A stretch of DNA of 32,547 bases from Candidatus Binatia bacterium (GTDB lineage: Bacteria > Desulfobacterota > Binatia > UBA9968 > JAJDTQ01), in assembly GCA_022824205.1 (NCBI GenBank), contig JAJEAI010000187.1:1-32547 (forward strand). Direction: 5' to 3'. Shown one piece after another: positions 6,895 through 15,993 of this stretch. The position numbers and the translations under genes are program-made. Each line of letters starts with the position of its first letter. The first letter of the stretch is position 1. The notes beneath the pieces were generated by a model. It was not told the origin of the DNA. It saw nothing but the letters and a program-made list of their open reading frames with translations, and did no database searches.

Positions 6895-7509
6895 ATGCCG
6901 GCATCGCCGGTCCTGCTTCCCCTTCTGCCCCCCTCCACCGATCTGGAAACGGTGCCCGTACTCAAGGCCCTGGCTCTGGCCAACCGGGCACTGGCCGAAC
7001 TCAAGGGACGCGCCGCCACCATTCCCAACCCCGCAATTCTGATCGACACCCTCTCCCTGCAGGAAGCCATGGCCAGCTCCGAGATCGAGAACATCGTCAC
7101 CACGCAGGACGAGTTGTTCCGGGCGGCCCTGTTTCCGGAGTCTCCGGGGTCAGCAGCGGCCAAGGAGGTCGCGCGCTACAGCGCCACGCTGAAACTCGGT
7201 CATGAACGACTGCACCAAATGAAAGGCATCATCAGCAACAACACGCTGATCGAGATGTTCCGCCTGCTCAAGGGCGTCGACGAGGGCTTCCGCGTCACGC
7301 CGGGCACGGTGCTAAGGAACGAGACGACCGGCGAGACCGTGTACGTCCCGCCCCAGGATGGGCGCGAAATCGCCGAGCACATGTCCGCCCTTGAACGATT
7401 CGTCAACGACGACGAGGCATGCGGGCTCGACCCCTTGATCAAGAGCGGCACGATGACCGCGCGGGATTGGACCTTGGACGGACGTCCACGACCGAGAGCG
7501 TGCCGGTGA
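6895..7509 (+). CDS. Truncated Fic-family protein (N-terminal inhibitory part only)
   Basis: Fic enzymes transfer AMP or other nucleotides to target proteins through the core motif HPFx(D/E)GNGRxxR. This 204-aa ORF matches the Fic_N-type N-terminus: LIDTLSLQEAMASSEIENI at about 50-68 and the NDDEACGLDPLIK segment at 171-183. It then departs into GTMTARDW and stops. In full-length relatives the catalytic motif follows about 20-25 residues after DPLIK, so the active site is missing. The inhibitory motif S-x3-E-N (SSEIEN, 61-66), which in class II Fic proteins blocks ATP binding, is intact. GAAGG upstream of ATG 6895 is a fair Shine-Dalgarno. The second aroE starts 16 bp after the stop. Most likely a remnant. 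Confidence 0.75.
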   Translation: MPASPVLLPLLPPSTDLETVPVLKALALANRALAELKGRAATIPNPAILIDTLSLQEAMASSEIENIVTTQDELFRAALFPESPGSAAAKEVARYSATLKLGHERLHQMKGIISNNTLIEMFRLLKGVDEGFRVTPGTVLRNETTGETVYVPPQDGREIAEHMSALERFVNDDEACGLDPLIKSGTMTARDWTLDGRPRPRACR

Positions 7510-7525
7510 CAATCGAGCCCGCATC

Positions 7526-8416
7526 ATGATCGACGGCACCACGAAGCTGCTGGGCGTGCTGGGCTGGCCTGTCGAGAATTCCAAGTCCCCGGTGATGCAC
7601 AACGCCGCCATCCGGGCGGCGGGCTTGAACGCCTGCTATGTTCCCCTTCCCTGCCCGGCCGAGGCCCTGGGCGACGTCATCGCCGGCCTGCGCGGCCTGG
7701 GATTTCTCGGAGCCAACCTGACCATCCCGCACAAGCAGGCGGTCATCCCTCACCTCGACGGCTTGAGCGAGGAATCCCGGTTCACCGGAAGCGTCAACAC
7801 ACTCTACTGGGAAGGCGACCGGCTGATGGGAACCACTACCGACGCCCCGGGCGCGGTGTTGAACCTCCGCGAGGCCGGTGTCGAGCTGGACGGCAGACGT
7901 GTCGTGATCTTGGGCAATGGCGGCGCGGCGCGGGCGCTGGCCTTCGTGCTGGCCCGCGGCACGTGCGCGGGAACCGACGGGATCGACGAGACGTTCCGGC
8001 TGCCACAACTCACTGTACTGGGTCGTAGCGAGGAGAAGGCCGGCGCACTGGCGCAAGACATTGCGACCGCCAGCGCGGCGGGCACCGCTGTCCGCTCGGG
8101 CCTGCTGACGGGTTTCGCCGCCCTCATCATCAACTGCACTTCGGTAGGCATGGCCCCGGACATCCAAGGGTGCCCCATCGACCCCGCGCTACTCGAACCG
8201 CGCCACACTGTCTACGACATCGTCTACCAGCCGCGGGAGACCGTGCTCCTCCGCGAAGGCAGACGCAAGGGATGCCGGACTGCAGAGGGCATAGGCATGC
8301 TGGTGCACCAAGGCACCATGTCCTTCCGCACCTGGTTCGGGCGCGACCCGGACACCGACACCATGTTTGCGGCCATCAAGGGCCTTGGTGATGGCAACTC
8401 GCGCTCACGCCACTGA
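7526..8416 (+). CDS. aroE: Shikimate dehydrogenase, copy 2
   Basis: Paralogue of the gene at 5800-6690, also 296 aa, and near-identical over long stretches (for example NLTIPHKQAVIPHLDG and SEESRFTGSVNTLYWEGD). The catalytic K70 and D106 and the S-x-S pair are kept (SKSP here). The nucleotide loop is GNGGAARA rather than GTGGAARA. Copy 2 has lost five residues (GGEAD in copy 1) just before LIINCTSVGM, and its last ~20 residues differ completely. Similarity stops at the start codon and fades near the stop, so flanks are not shared. It may be a functional duplicate or a variant with altered substrate or cofactor preference (YdiB- or quinate-like). The sequence alone does not decide this. Confidence 0.92.
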   Translation: MIDGTTKLLGVLGWPVENSKSPVMHNAAIRAAGLNACYVPLPCPAEALGDVIAGLRGLGFLGANLTIPHKQAVIPHLDGLSEESRFTGSVNTLYWEGDRLMGTTTDAPGAVLNLREAGVELDGRRVVILGNGGAARALAFVLARGTCAGTDGIDETFRLPQLTVLGRSEEKAGALAQDIATASAAGTAVRSGLLTGFAALIINCTSVGMAPDIQGCPIDPALLEPRHTVYDIVYQPRETVLLREGRRKGCRTAEGIGMLVHQGTMSFRTWFGRDPDTDTMFAAIKGLGDGNSRSRH

Positions 8417-8625
8417 CTCAACACTAAACTAAACTAGGAACGGTAGTGCTCGGCAATGACGTTAAAAACACATCAGCGCCCAAGAGCCGCCAAGTTCGTG
8501 ACGACTCGAAGGCTCTCTCGAAGCTGTCCTACAGCGCGACGTTCATGAAAGACTGGGACGGGCATGAGGCGATTCCCTGCCGGCGATCAGGCCGCTTCGG
8601 CTCCAGGCCAAAACGACCGACTTAG

Positions 8626-10749
8626 TCAAGACTCTCCCAAACGCCCGATCTCGGTCCGCAATCTGGCCAACTCTTTCAGGACATCGTTTCTCCTCCGAAC
8701 GGGTCGTTCATATTCCTGCCATCGTTCAAACTGCCTGAGCAAGGCGTCAATCTGTCCTGAGTTTTCCTTCAGAACCTTGCTGATGGTCGTTGCCCTTGCC
8801 CCGTTCCGAAAAGCGTTCAAGCAGCAGATCGCCAGCATGCGGTCGTTTCCGCCCAGATACCCGAGATCCCGAGCGAGGACTTCGCCATAATCGTCGGCGA
8901 CGGCTACCGACTCAGGTCCCTTGTGTCCCTCGAACTCGCCGAAAACCCTCGGATGCCTCGTGAACAGGCGGCCGATGTGGGCCTCGATTCGTTCAACGAG
9001 ATGCACCAGGGAAATCGTCAACCAACACTCCCGTCCGCTGTCAAAGACTTCACGCCACAATCTTCCTGCCTTGTCGCGACAGTTGTGGTTGGTCAGCCAG
9101 TCAACACCCGCTGTTCCGGCAGCGAGGAGAAACAGAGAAGGCGCCAGTGCATCACCGTCCTGTGTTTCTCGCCAGTGCTGGACCCGCCTCCTTTGCTCGG
9201 TGAGCAACTCCCAGGATTTCCGCCATCGTAGAGCGGGGTCCTCCGTACTCGCGAACAGGAATCCACTACTATTTGCCGGCAGGCCACTAGCCGTCGGACT
9301 GAGAGCGGCTTCCTTCTCGAAGTCTGGATCGCGATACCCCAGCAACGTGTCCAGCCGAGCAAGCTGTTTACTTGGATCGATGCCGGACCCCTCGTCGATC
9401 ATGTGATCCAAGACCGTGATCATTGACAGGCCGCCGAGGCGGACGGTGGGTTGCCGGACATCAATCAAGGCGTGCGGCAACGGGGAAACCTTGCGGGTAC
9501 TCGATCTGTCCGGGAAATCAATCTGGGCAGCGAGGTGTTTCCCGGATAATCCAGCCCCGGAAAGGCCGACCGCGATCCATTCGATCAGATCGTCCTGACG
9601 GAGGCAGTCTTGGTACCGTGCTCCCGCTGTGGCGCTCTGCGCGCGGTGCATGCGCTCATCGTGAGCCTTCAACAGCAGCCATTGGGAGCCGAGAAATTCA
9701 CCATCGCCGCGTGCCATGACCACCCGTGCAAGCTCTTCAACCCACGACGATAGAACCGCCGTCGTATCTTCCATGGTCGCCAAGGGCGTCCCGGCCCGGC
9801 CGTCCCTCCGGCGCGCGATCTGCCAATGATCGTGGCAGTGGCGTTCGGCCGCCTCCAGAATCAGCAGGGCTGTCAGTCGATGGTTCCAGGAGCACTCGTC
9901 ATCGCTGCTGATCGGTGCTGCACCGAGAGCGGCGGCGATCTCGTCGCGGTCGTGGAGGAACGTGTGGTGCTGCAGGATCTGCCGTATGGGATGCGGAAAG
10001 TCAAAGCTGTCGACGAGTTCGAGAACCTGGACTCCGTCAACCGGCAGCAGCAACGGCACGAGGTTCAAGAGATCGTAATGGACAGGGAACCATGGATATC
10101 GTGCCAGCCAATTCTTCAGAAGAGACTTCTCCGACCGCAACGTGGCTACGAAAGCGTTGAACGCTTCACGTTCACCTGAGTACGTTCCGAGCCCGGGATC
10201 TTCATTGATATCTTTGAATCGGTTCTTCAGATCCCGCAGGATGGCTTGGAAAGCCAATGGTGACTGACGCAACAGTTCCGGCAACGCCTCGCCAAATGCC
10301 ACGCTCATCAGGACGTTCGAACTCACCAATTCCCAGACGCCAGATAGCGCACGCCCTGCCGAGCCGTCCGCTACCACAAATTCCTTTGTGATCGCGTTAG
10401 CCAGACCTGCTCCAAGCAACCACGCGGCGACGTTTTTCCGATGGTCGGCCCGGTTCTCGAGCAGAGCCGCGAAGCCGATTTGCAAGGATCGCCGCCTTTT
10501 TTCATTGCGAATGAACTCAAGGCTCAGCGACGTGGACCCGGGAAGTGCCAATAGATCAGACAAATCGTGACCGTCAGGCCGAGGATCGAGAACGCCCGAG
10601 CCGAACAGTGTTCGCCTGCACCACTCTGCCAGCCCCACGACGAGATCTTCGGCCTCGACCAACTGTCGCGCCTCAGATCGAGCGGTGGCAGCCGCCCTTT
10701 GTGTTGCTGCGAGAGAAGGATCGTCATGCTCGAACAATGGATCACGCAT
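8626..10749 (-). CDS. Uncharacterised large protein, third gene of the PLD operon
   Basis: A 707-aa protein (from ATG 10749) that I do not recognise. No P-loop, helicase, protease or nuclease motif is visible, and there is no signal peptide or obvious membrane segment. It is rich in predicted helices with many Leu/Arg/Glu stretches; the C-terminus (EYERPVRRRNDVLKELARLR) may form a coiled coil. ATG 10749 has GGAG eight nucleotides upstream and overlaps the stop of the preceding PLD gene by 8 bp, implying translational coupling. A TTG at 10773 would add eight residues. It is the last gene of a three-gene operon of lower GC than its surroundings. It could be a scaffold, target sensor or effector of the system. 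That is inference from context only. Confidence 0.75.
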   Translation of the reverse strand: MRDPLFEHDDPSLAATQRAAATARSEARQLVEAEDLVVGLAEWCRRTLFGSGVLDPRPDGHDLSDLLALPGSTSLSLEFIRNEKRRRSLQIGFAALLENRADHRKNVAAWLLGAGLANAITKEFVVADGSAGRALSGVWELVSSNVLMSVAFGEALPELLRQSPLAFQAILRDLKNRFKDINEDPGLGTYSGEREAFNAFVATLRSEKSLLKNWLARYPWFPVHYDLLNLVPLLLPVDGVQVLELVDSFDFPHPIRQILQHHTFLHDRDEIAAALGAAPISSDDECSWNHRLTALLILEAAERHCHDHWQIARRRDGRAGTPLATMEDTTAVLSSWVEELARVVMARGDGEFLGSQWLLLKAHDERMHRAQSATAGARYQDCLRQDDLIEWIAVGLSGAGLSGKHLAAQIDFPDRSSTRKVSPLPHALIDVRQPTVRLGGLSMITVLDHMIDEGSGIDPSKQLARLDTLLGYRDPDFEKEAALSPTASGLPANSSGFLFASTEDPALRWRKSWELLTEQRRRVQHWRETQDGDALAPSLFLLAAGTAGVDWLTNHNCRDKAGRLWREVFDSGRECWLTISLVHLVERIEAHIGRLFTRHPRVFGEFEGHKGPESVAVADDYGEVLARDLGYLGGNDRMLAICCLNAFRNGARATTISKVLKENSGQIDALLRQFERWQEYERPVRRRNDVLKELARLRTEIGRLGES

Positions 10750-11455
10750 TGCAAGCGCTCCAACATTCTTCAAAGAAAAGCCGCGCCCGAGTCTCGGCTT
10801 CGGGCCAGGGTCCGCTAGCTGCGGTCACTCCGGGATGTCCACCTCCAGCCGTCGCGCCGAAGTGCCATAGCGCCCCGTCAACGATGGCAAACCGGTCGTG
10901 CAGGAACGGGAACCGATGCCGGTCCAGTGTACTGCTCCAGCGCACCTCCGCCAAGCGGGAACCGGACTGGTTCATGTTGCGGAATTCAGTAAGAGTATCC
11001 TTGAGTTCAACTATTCCCTGCTCTCCCGTTGCACTGCCGCCGGTAAGCACCCGGATATCTCCGGCTTGGCTCGATGCGAGCGGGAAGGCCACTGCGTTGA
11101 CGCCCAATTCGTCGAAGTGAGGGTCCAGGATCAGAATGTGATCCAGCGATTGGCTGATGGCCGCTTGAAACATCTTGAGTGCCAGATTTTTGAGGACAGT
11201 TCCCTTGTGATGTCGCTCGACGACCTGCTGCCGATCAGGGAATCGAGGCAGATCGCGATTGTCGATCCCTCGCGCGTACTCTATCGACGGCCACAAGATC
11301 TGTGGGCGGCCCAATTTCGCGGAAGGATGATACGCCGGTGACTCGCGAACGTCTCCGGGTCTTCCGGGCAGGAGCCGACTCATCGGTGGTGAATAGGCAT
11401 TCGCTAGGTGCCGAGCGATTGGCCCATGCGTGGCGTCAATCTCTCGCCATCGCAA
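10742..11455 (-). CDS. Small PLD-like protein, second gene of the operon
   Basis: A protein of up to 237 aa with a single phospholipase-D-like half site. DHILILDPHFDE (about 105-116) is the first strand of the fold. PFLHDRFAIVDGALWHFG (about 183-200) carries H186-x-R188-x4-D193-x6-G200, the HKD pattern with Arg in place of Lys. The same two segments occur in the first gene (DKILIVDPYFD and IHDRFLVVDGDVWFSG), so the two are related. PLD enzymes need two HKD motifs, so this protein would act as a homodimer or paired with its neighbour. The start is uncertain: TTG 11455 overlaps the first gene's stop by 20 bp, and ATG 11383 gives 213 aa. Downstream it overlaps the large protein. Nuclease rather than lipase activity is my inference. 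Confidence 0.72.
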   Translation of the reverse strand: MRWREIDATHGPIARHLANAYSPPMSRLLPGRPGDVRESPAYHPSAKLGRPQILWPSIEYARGIDNRDLPRFPDRQQVVERHHKGTVLKNLALKMFQAAISQSLDHILILDPHFDELGVNAVAFPLASSQAGDIRVLTGGSATGEQGIVELKDTLTEFRNMNQSGSRLAEVRWSSTLDRHRFPFLHDRFAIVDGALWHFGATAGGGHPGVTAASGPWPEAETRARLFFEECWSACNA

Positions 11456-12989
11456 TGCCCCGCTTTGACAGCCAGTCTGTCAAACCCTGTGCGTCACGCC
11501 AGAACGCTTCAAGCCGCTCGATGACTGGCTCTGGATCCGGTAAGCGGACGATCACTCCCGCACGCTCGCCCAAATCGCTTAGCGAGTTCCCCGAGAACCA
11601 AACGTCTCCGTCGACGACCAGGAAGCGATCATGTATGTCAGGTACCTTGCCACGAAGCACACGAACCTCCGGTCCTGTCGATGGTGTATCGAAGGTTTCT
11701 TCCATCGCTCGCTGGAATTGAAATCCATGATCCTTGTCCGCCGAATCGTCGAGTCCTTCCTTCAGGTGACGGGCTGACGTCAAGATATGCAGACTCACGC
11801 CCAGCCGTCGCTTCGCGTGGCCAAACTCCAGTAGTCCGCGGGCATCGAAGTATGGATCGACGATTAGGATCTTGTCACGCGCACGCCCGATCAGACCACG
11901 CAAATAATGTGCCGCATCAGCCGGTGCATGGTGGAACCACTGTTGGTCATGCTCCCGCGCCGCCTCACGGCGTGCCCTACGCGCTTCGATAGCCGTGAGG
12001 CGAGAGACGAGGTCCTGGTCTGTCAGCGGTTCCCCTATGACCATCTCCCCCGCATCCTCCAGCTCATCCACCCGGTAGCTGTAACCGGGATGCTTGCGGC
12101 CACCGGCCGGAGCGTACACGTCCTTCTGCCGACGGGGCAGCTCCATCCTGACATGCATGGTCCTCAATACCGGCAGAGGCTCGTGCGAACTCAACAATCC
12201 ATGGTGAGGGTGCATGATCGACTCCCCCTCGCTGTACACTTCAGCCGGGGAATCAAAGACTACGATCGGATCCTTCCGGAATTCATGGACCATCGGCGCC
12301 ATGTGCCCCCGTGGGCGTTCGTTGACGACTTCCAATCGCAAACCGTCAACACATTGACCTTGGCGAGCAACGACCTTGTACGCAATGGATTCAGCCGCGT
12401 TTGAGCGGGCGTCTTCGAGATGGGATTTTTCGATGGTGCGAAACACCGGGTTTGGGGCAACCAGGCAGATTGCCCCCAAGTACTCACGGTACGTGTGGAC
12501 AACGTCGAAATTGAGCCATTCTGTCAACTTTCCACGGACCTTGTCGCCATCAATGATGCGATCCACCTTGGCGGGAAGAACGTTTGCCGGGAACAGGAAA
12601 TGTGCCCGCGAACCATGCATCCAGTCGGGCGCGAAAACCAAGTCGTTCGACGTTACGAGATGGGGCCAAGATGGCTCCTGAACAAAAAGACCACCTTGAA
12701 GCCGTGTATTCGGGACGGCCTCGTGTTCGTCGGGGAACGCGAGAACATCCCGCATCGCGTTCCGATACCACGCGATGGCATCGTCAACCGAGGACGTGAA
12801 GCGTCTGTAGTAGACGTACTTGCGCCCCTTATTCCCGGAACGGAGGGTCTTCGTCGAACAACCCGGATCACGTGGGAACTCGTCGGGACGCAATTCGACC
12901 ATCCCAAACAGCAAGTGGCAGGTGTCATCGTCACGCAACCACGCAAGGTGGATAACCGATTGGCCATATCCGTCCACTTCCATCTTCAT
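11436..12989 (-). CDS. PLD-domain protein with novel N-terminal region, first gene of the operon
   Basis: A 517-aa protein. The C-terminal ~150 residues are phospholipase-D-like: DKILIVDPYFD (about 372-382), an ILTSARHL strand, and IHDRFLVVDGDVWFSG, with H453-x-R455-x4-D460-x6-G467 followed by NSLSDLG. The N-terminal ~340 residues match no domain I can name with confidence. They contain YVYYRRFTSS and DDAIAWYR, and a possible link to VPA1262-type N-terminal domains of defence loci should be tested. There is no signal peptide. I chose ATG 12989 because the frame upstream of it runs through the groEL terminator hairpin; ATG 12983 is two codons further in. The gene overlaps the next by 20 bp. 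Lower GC than groEL upstream suggests acquisition. Defence function is a guess from architecture. Confidence 0.75.
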   Translation of the reverse strand: MKMEVDGYGQSVIHLAWLRDDDTCHLLFGMVELRPDEFPRDPGCSTKTLRSGNKGRKYVYYRRFTSSVDDAIAWYRNAMRDVLAFPDEHEAVPNTRLQGGLFVQEPSWPHLVTSNDLVFAPDWMHGSRAHFLFPANVLPAKVDRIIDGDKVRGKLTEWLNFDVVHTYREYLGAICLVAPNPVFRTIEKSHLEDARSNAAESIAYKVVARQGQCVDGLRLEVVNERPRGHMAPMVHEFRKDPIVVFDSPAEVYSEGESIMHPHHGLLSSHEPLPVLRTMHVRMELPRRQKDVYAPAGGRKHPGYSYRVDELEDAGEMVIGEPLTDQDLVSRLTAIEARRARREAAREHDQQWFHHAPADAAHYLRGLIGRARDKILIVDPYFDARGLLEFGHAKRRLGVSLHILTSARHLKEGLDDSADKDHGFQFQRAMEETFDTPSTGPEVRVLRGKVPDIHDRFLVVDGDVWFSGNSLSDLGERAGVIVRLPDPEPVIERLEAFWRDAQGLTDWLSKRGIAMARD

Positions 12990-13006
12990 CACCGAGCCCG
13001 TTATTG

Positions 13007-13035
13007 ATTTTACAATCCAGAATGACAAACCACAA
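13007..13035 (-). promoter_or_regulatory. Putative promoter of the PLD operon
   Basis: On the - strand, TTGTGG (13035-13030), a 17-nt spacer and TAAAAT (13012-13007) form a good sigma-70-like promoter 18 nt upstream of ATG 12989. The -35 box lies in the 3' arm of the groEL terminator hairpin, so the operon can have its own promoter directly behind groEL. Confidence 0.45.
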
Positions 13036-13070
13036 GGGGGAAAGGACTCGCGTCCTTCCCCCCTTGGTTT
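13027..13070 (-). terminator. Transcription terminator hairpin after groEL
   Basis: A long near-perfect stem pairs AAACCACAAGGGGGAAAGG with CCTTCCCCCCTTGGTTT around a short loop centred at about 13048-13051. It lies ~35 bp after the groEL stop. The downstream T-tract on the - strand is short (GGTTTGTCATT), so termination may be partial. Confidence 0.65.
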
Positions 13071-13104
13071 ATCATTCTCGGCCCGCAACCGGGCCGTTGC
13101 CTCC

Positions 13105-14736
<1,632 letters not shown>

Positions 14737-15027
14737 TTATTCGACGATCCCGAGGATGTCGTCTTCCCTCATGATGAGGTGCTCGTCGCCGTCCAACTGG
14801 ATCTCGGTGCCGGAATACTTCCCGAACAGGACCTTGTCGCCTTCCTTGACGTCCAGGGCCACCACCTTGCCGTCCTCGCGCCTGCCGGAGCCCACCGCCA
14901 CCACCATGCCCTCCTGGGGCTTTTCCTTGGCCGTGTCCGGAATGATGATGCCGCCGGCCGTCGTCTCCTCCTCGTCCAGCCTCTTGACGATGATCCTGTC
15001 GTGCAAAGGCTTTACTTTCGCCGCCAT
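14737..15027 (-). CDS. groES: Co-chaperonin GroES (Hsp10)
   Basis: Forms the heptameric lid of the GroEL chamber. The protein is 96 aa. It starts [16 protein letters not shown], and the mobile loop [22 protein letters not shown] is at about 18-39. [14 protein letters not shown] and DDILGIVE at the end are standard. ATG 15027 is chosen for its GGGAGG Shine-Dalgarno and because family members start here; an in-frame codon at 15099 would add 24 unconserved residues and would overlap the promoter. groEL follows after 15 bp. Confidence 0.97.
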   Translation of the reverse strand: MAAKVKPLHDRIIVKRLDEEETTAGGIIIPDTAKEKPQEGMVVAVGSGRREDGKVVALDVKEGDKVLFGKYSGTEIQLDGDEHLIMREDDILGIVE

Positions 15028-15071
15028 AGTTCGAACCTCCCTTGAGAGTGAGATGATGAGATTTGAGCGCG

Positions 15072-15099
15072 AATTTAAGCACGATTTTCTCGCAGTCAA
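15072..15099 (-). promoter_or_regulatory. Putative groES-groEL promoter
   Basis: On the - strand, TTGACT (15099-15094), a 16-nt spacer and TAAATT (15077-15072) give a good vegetative promoter about 45 nt upstream of groES. I looked for CIRCE (TTAGCACTC-N9-GAGTGCTAA) and a sigma-32 -10 (CCCCAT) and found neither, so heat-shock control is not evident from this region. Confidence 0.5.
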
Positions 15100-15212
15100 G
15101 TGGGTGTGTGGACCCTTTCACCGGTTTCGTAGTAGATTTTTGCGGTGCTCCGGCGGGTTTGTCCCTTGGCGACGCTCCGGCCGGGCCGAATTTTTCCTTG
15201 GAGGTGCCTCAA

Positions 15213-15833
15213 GTGTTGAAAATACTGGGAAGAAAGACTTCGTCCAACGTGCAGAAGGTCCTGTGGTGCTGCGGCGAGCTGGACATCCCCTTCGAGCGCG
15301 AGGACATCGGCGGGCCGTTCGGCAAGAACCGGGAGCGCCCCTACCTCGACCTGAACCCCAACGGCGTGGTCCCCACCATACAGGACGGCGACTTCGTCCT
15401 GTGGGAATCCAACAGCATCGTCAGATACCTGATCCATAAGTACAACGGGGGCCGGCTCCTGCCCGACACGCCAGAAGGTCGCGGCAACGCGAACCGCTGG
15501 ATGGACTGGCAGTTGTCCACGGTGAACGGGTTCATGGTGCCGATCTTCTTCGGGCTCGTCCGCACCCCCGAGGCGGAACGCGACCCCGCCGCCATCGAGA
15601 AGGCGGTGACCGCCGCCGGCTCCATGTGGGGGATCGTCGAGCGCTATCTCGAAGGCCAGGACTACCTCGCCGGCGATTCCTTCAGCATCGGCGACATCCC
15701 GGTGGGCATCTGGGCCTACCGCTGGTTCGCCATGGACATCCAGCGGCCCTCCATGCCCAACGTGGAGGCGTGGTACGCGCGCCTGTGCGAACGCCCGGCC
15801 TACCAGGAGCACGTCATGATCCCGCTCTCGTGA
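15213..15833 (+). CDS. Glutathione S-transferase
   Basis: A cytosolic 206-aa GST, expected to conjugate or use glutathione in detoxification; the substrate is not predictable. The N-terminal thioredoxin-like domain (1-80) has the family start KILGRKTSSNVQKVLW, where S10 or S11 is the likely glutathione-activating residue. NPNGVVPTIQDGD (about 48-60, with the cis-Pro) and LWESNSIVRYL (62-72), the ES glutathione-binding motif, follow. The C-terminal helical domain has FSIGDIPVGI, the GST N-capping motif (S-x-x-D). GTG 15213 is chosen because GGAGG lies 8 nt upstream and it matches the family start; the frame is open further upstream but unconserved. Divergent from groES. Confidence 0.9.
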   Translation: MLKILGRKTSSNVQKVLWCCGELDIPFEREDIGGPFGKNRERPYLDLNPNGVVPTIQDGDFVLWESNSIVRYLIHKYNGGRLLPDTPEGRGNANRWMDWQLSTVNGFMVPIFFGLVRTPEAERDPAAIEKAVTAAGSMWGIVERYLEGQDYLAGDSFSIGDIPVGIWAYRWFAMDIQRPSMPNVEAWYARLCERPAYQEHVMIPLS

Positions 15834-15993
15834 GCGGGACCATGGGGCTGGCAAAGATTCCGACCGCGCCCCGGCATAGACCGAGCCTGAAATGACTCGG
15901 AAATGAGAGTTTCCGCACGTCTACTGTTCAGTAGTCAAAACAGCGGGTTACGTGCCGCGAAATCGGAAATGAGCGCGAAACGGGCGGCTTCCG

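Noticed and set aside
8446..8625. A 59-codon + strand ORF from GTG between aroE copy 2 and the PLD operon
   Set aside because: No Shine-Dalgarno and no recognisable motif, and it ends exactly where the opposing gene ends. I searched it for the missing Fic core (HPFxxGNGR) and did not find it.
15040..15212. CIRCE or sigma-32 control of groES-groEL
   Set aside because: Neither TTAGCACTC-N9-GAGTGCTAA nor a CCCCAT-type -10 is present. Only a sigma-70-like promoter is visible.
15921..15934. Palindrome CTACTG-TT-CAGTAG between GST and the nitrilase
   Set aside because: A 6-bp stem with a 2-nt loop and no T-tract on either strand. Too weak to call a terminator or operator.
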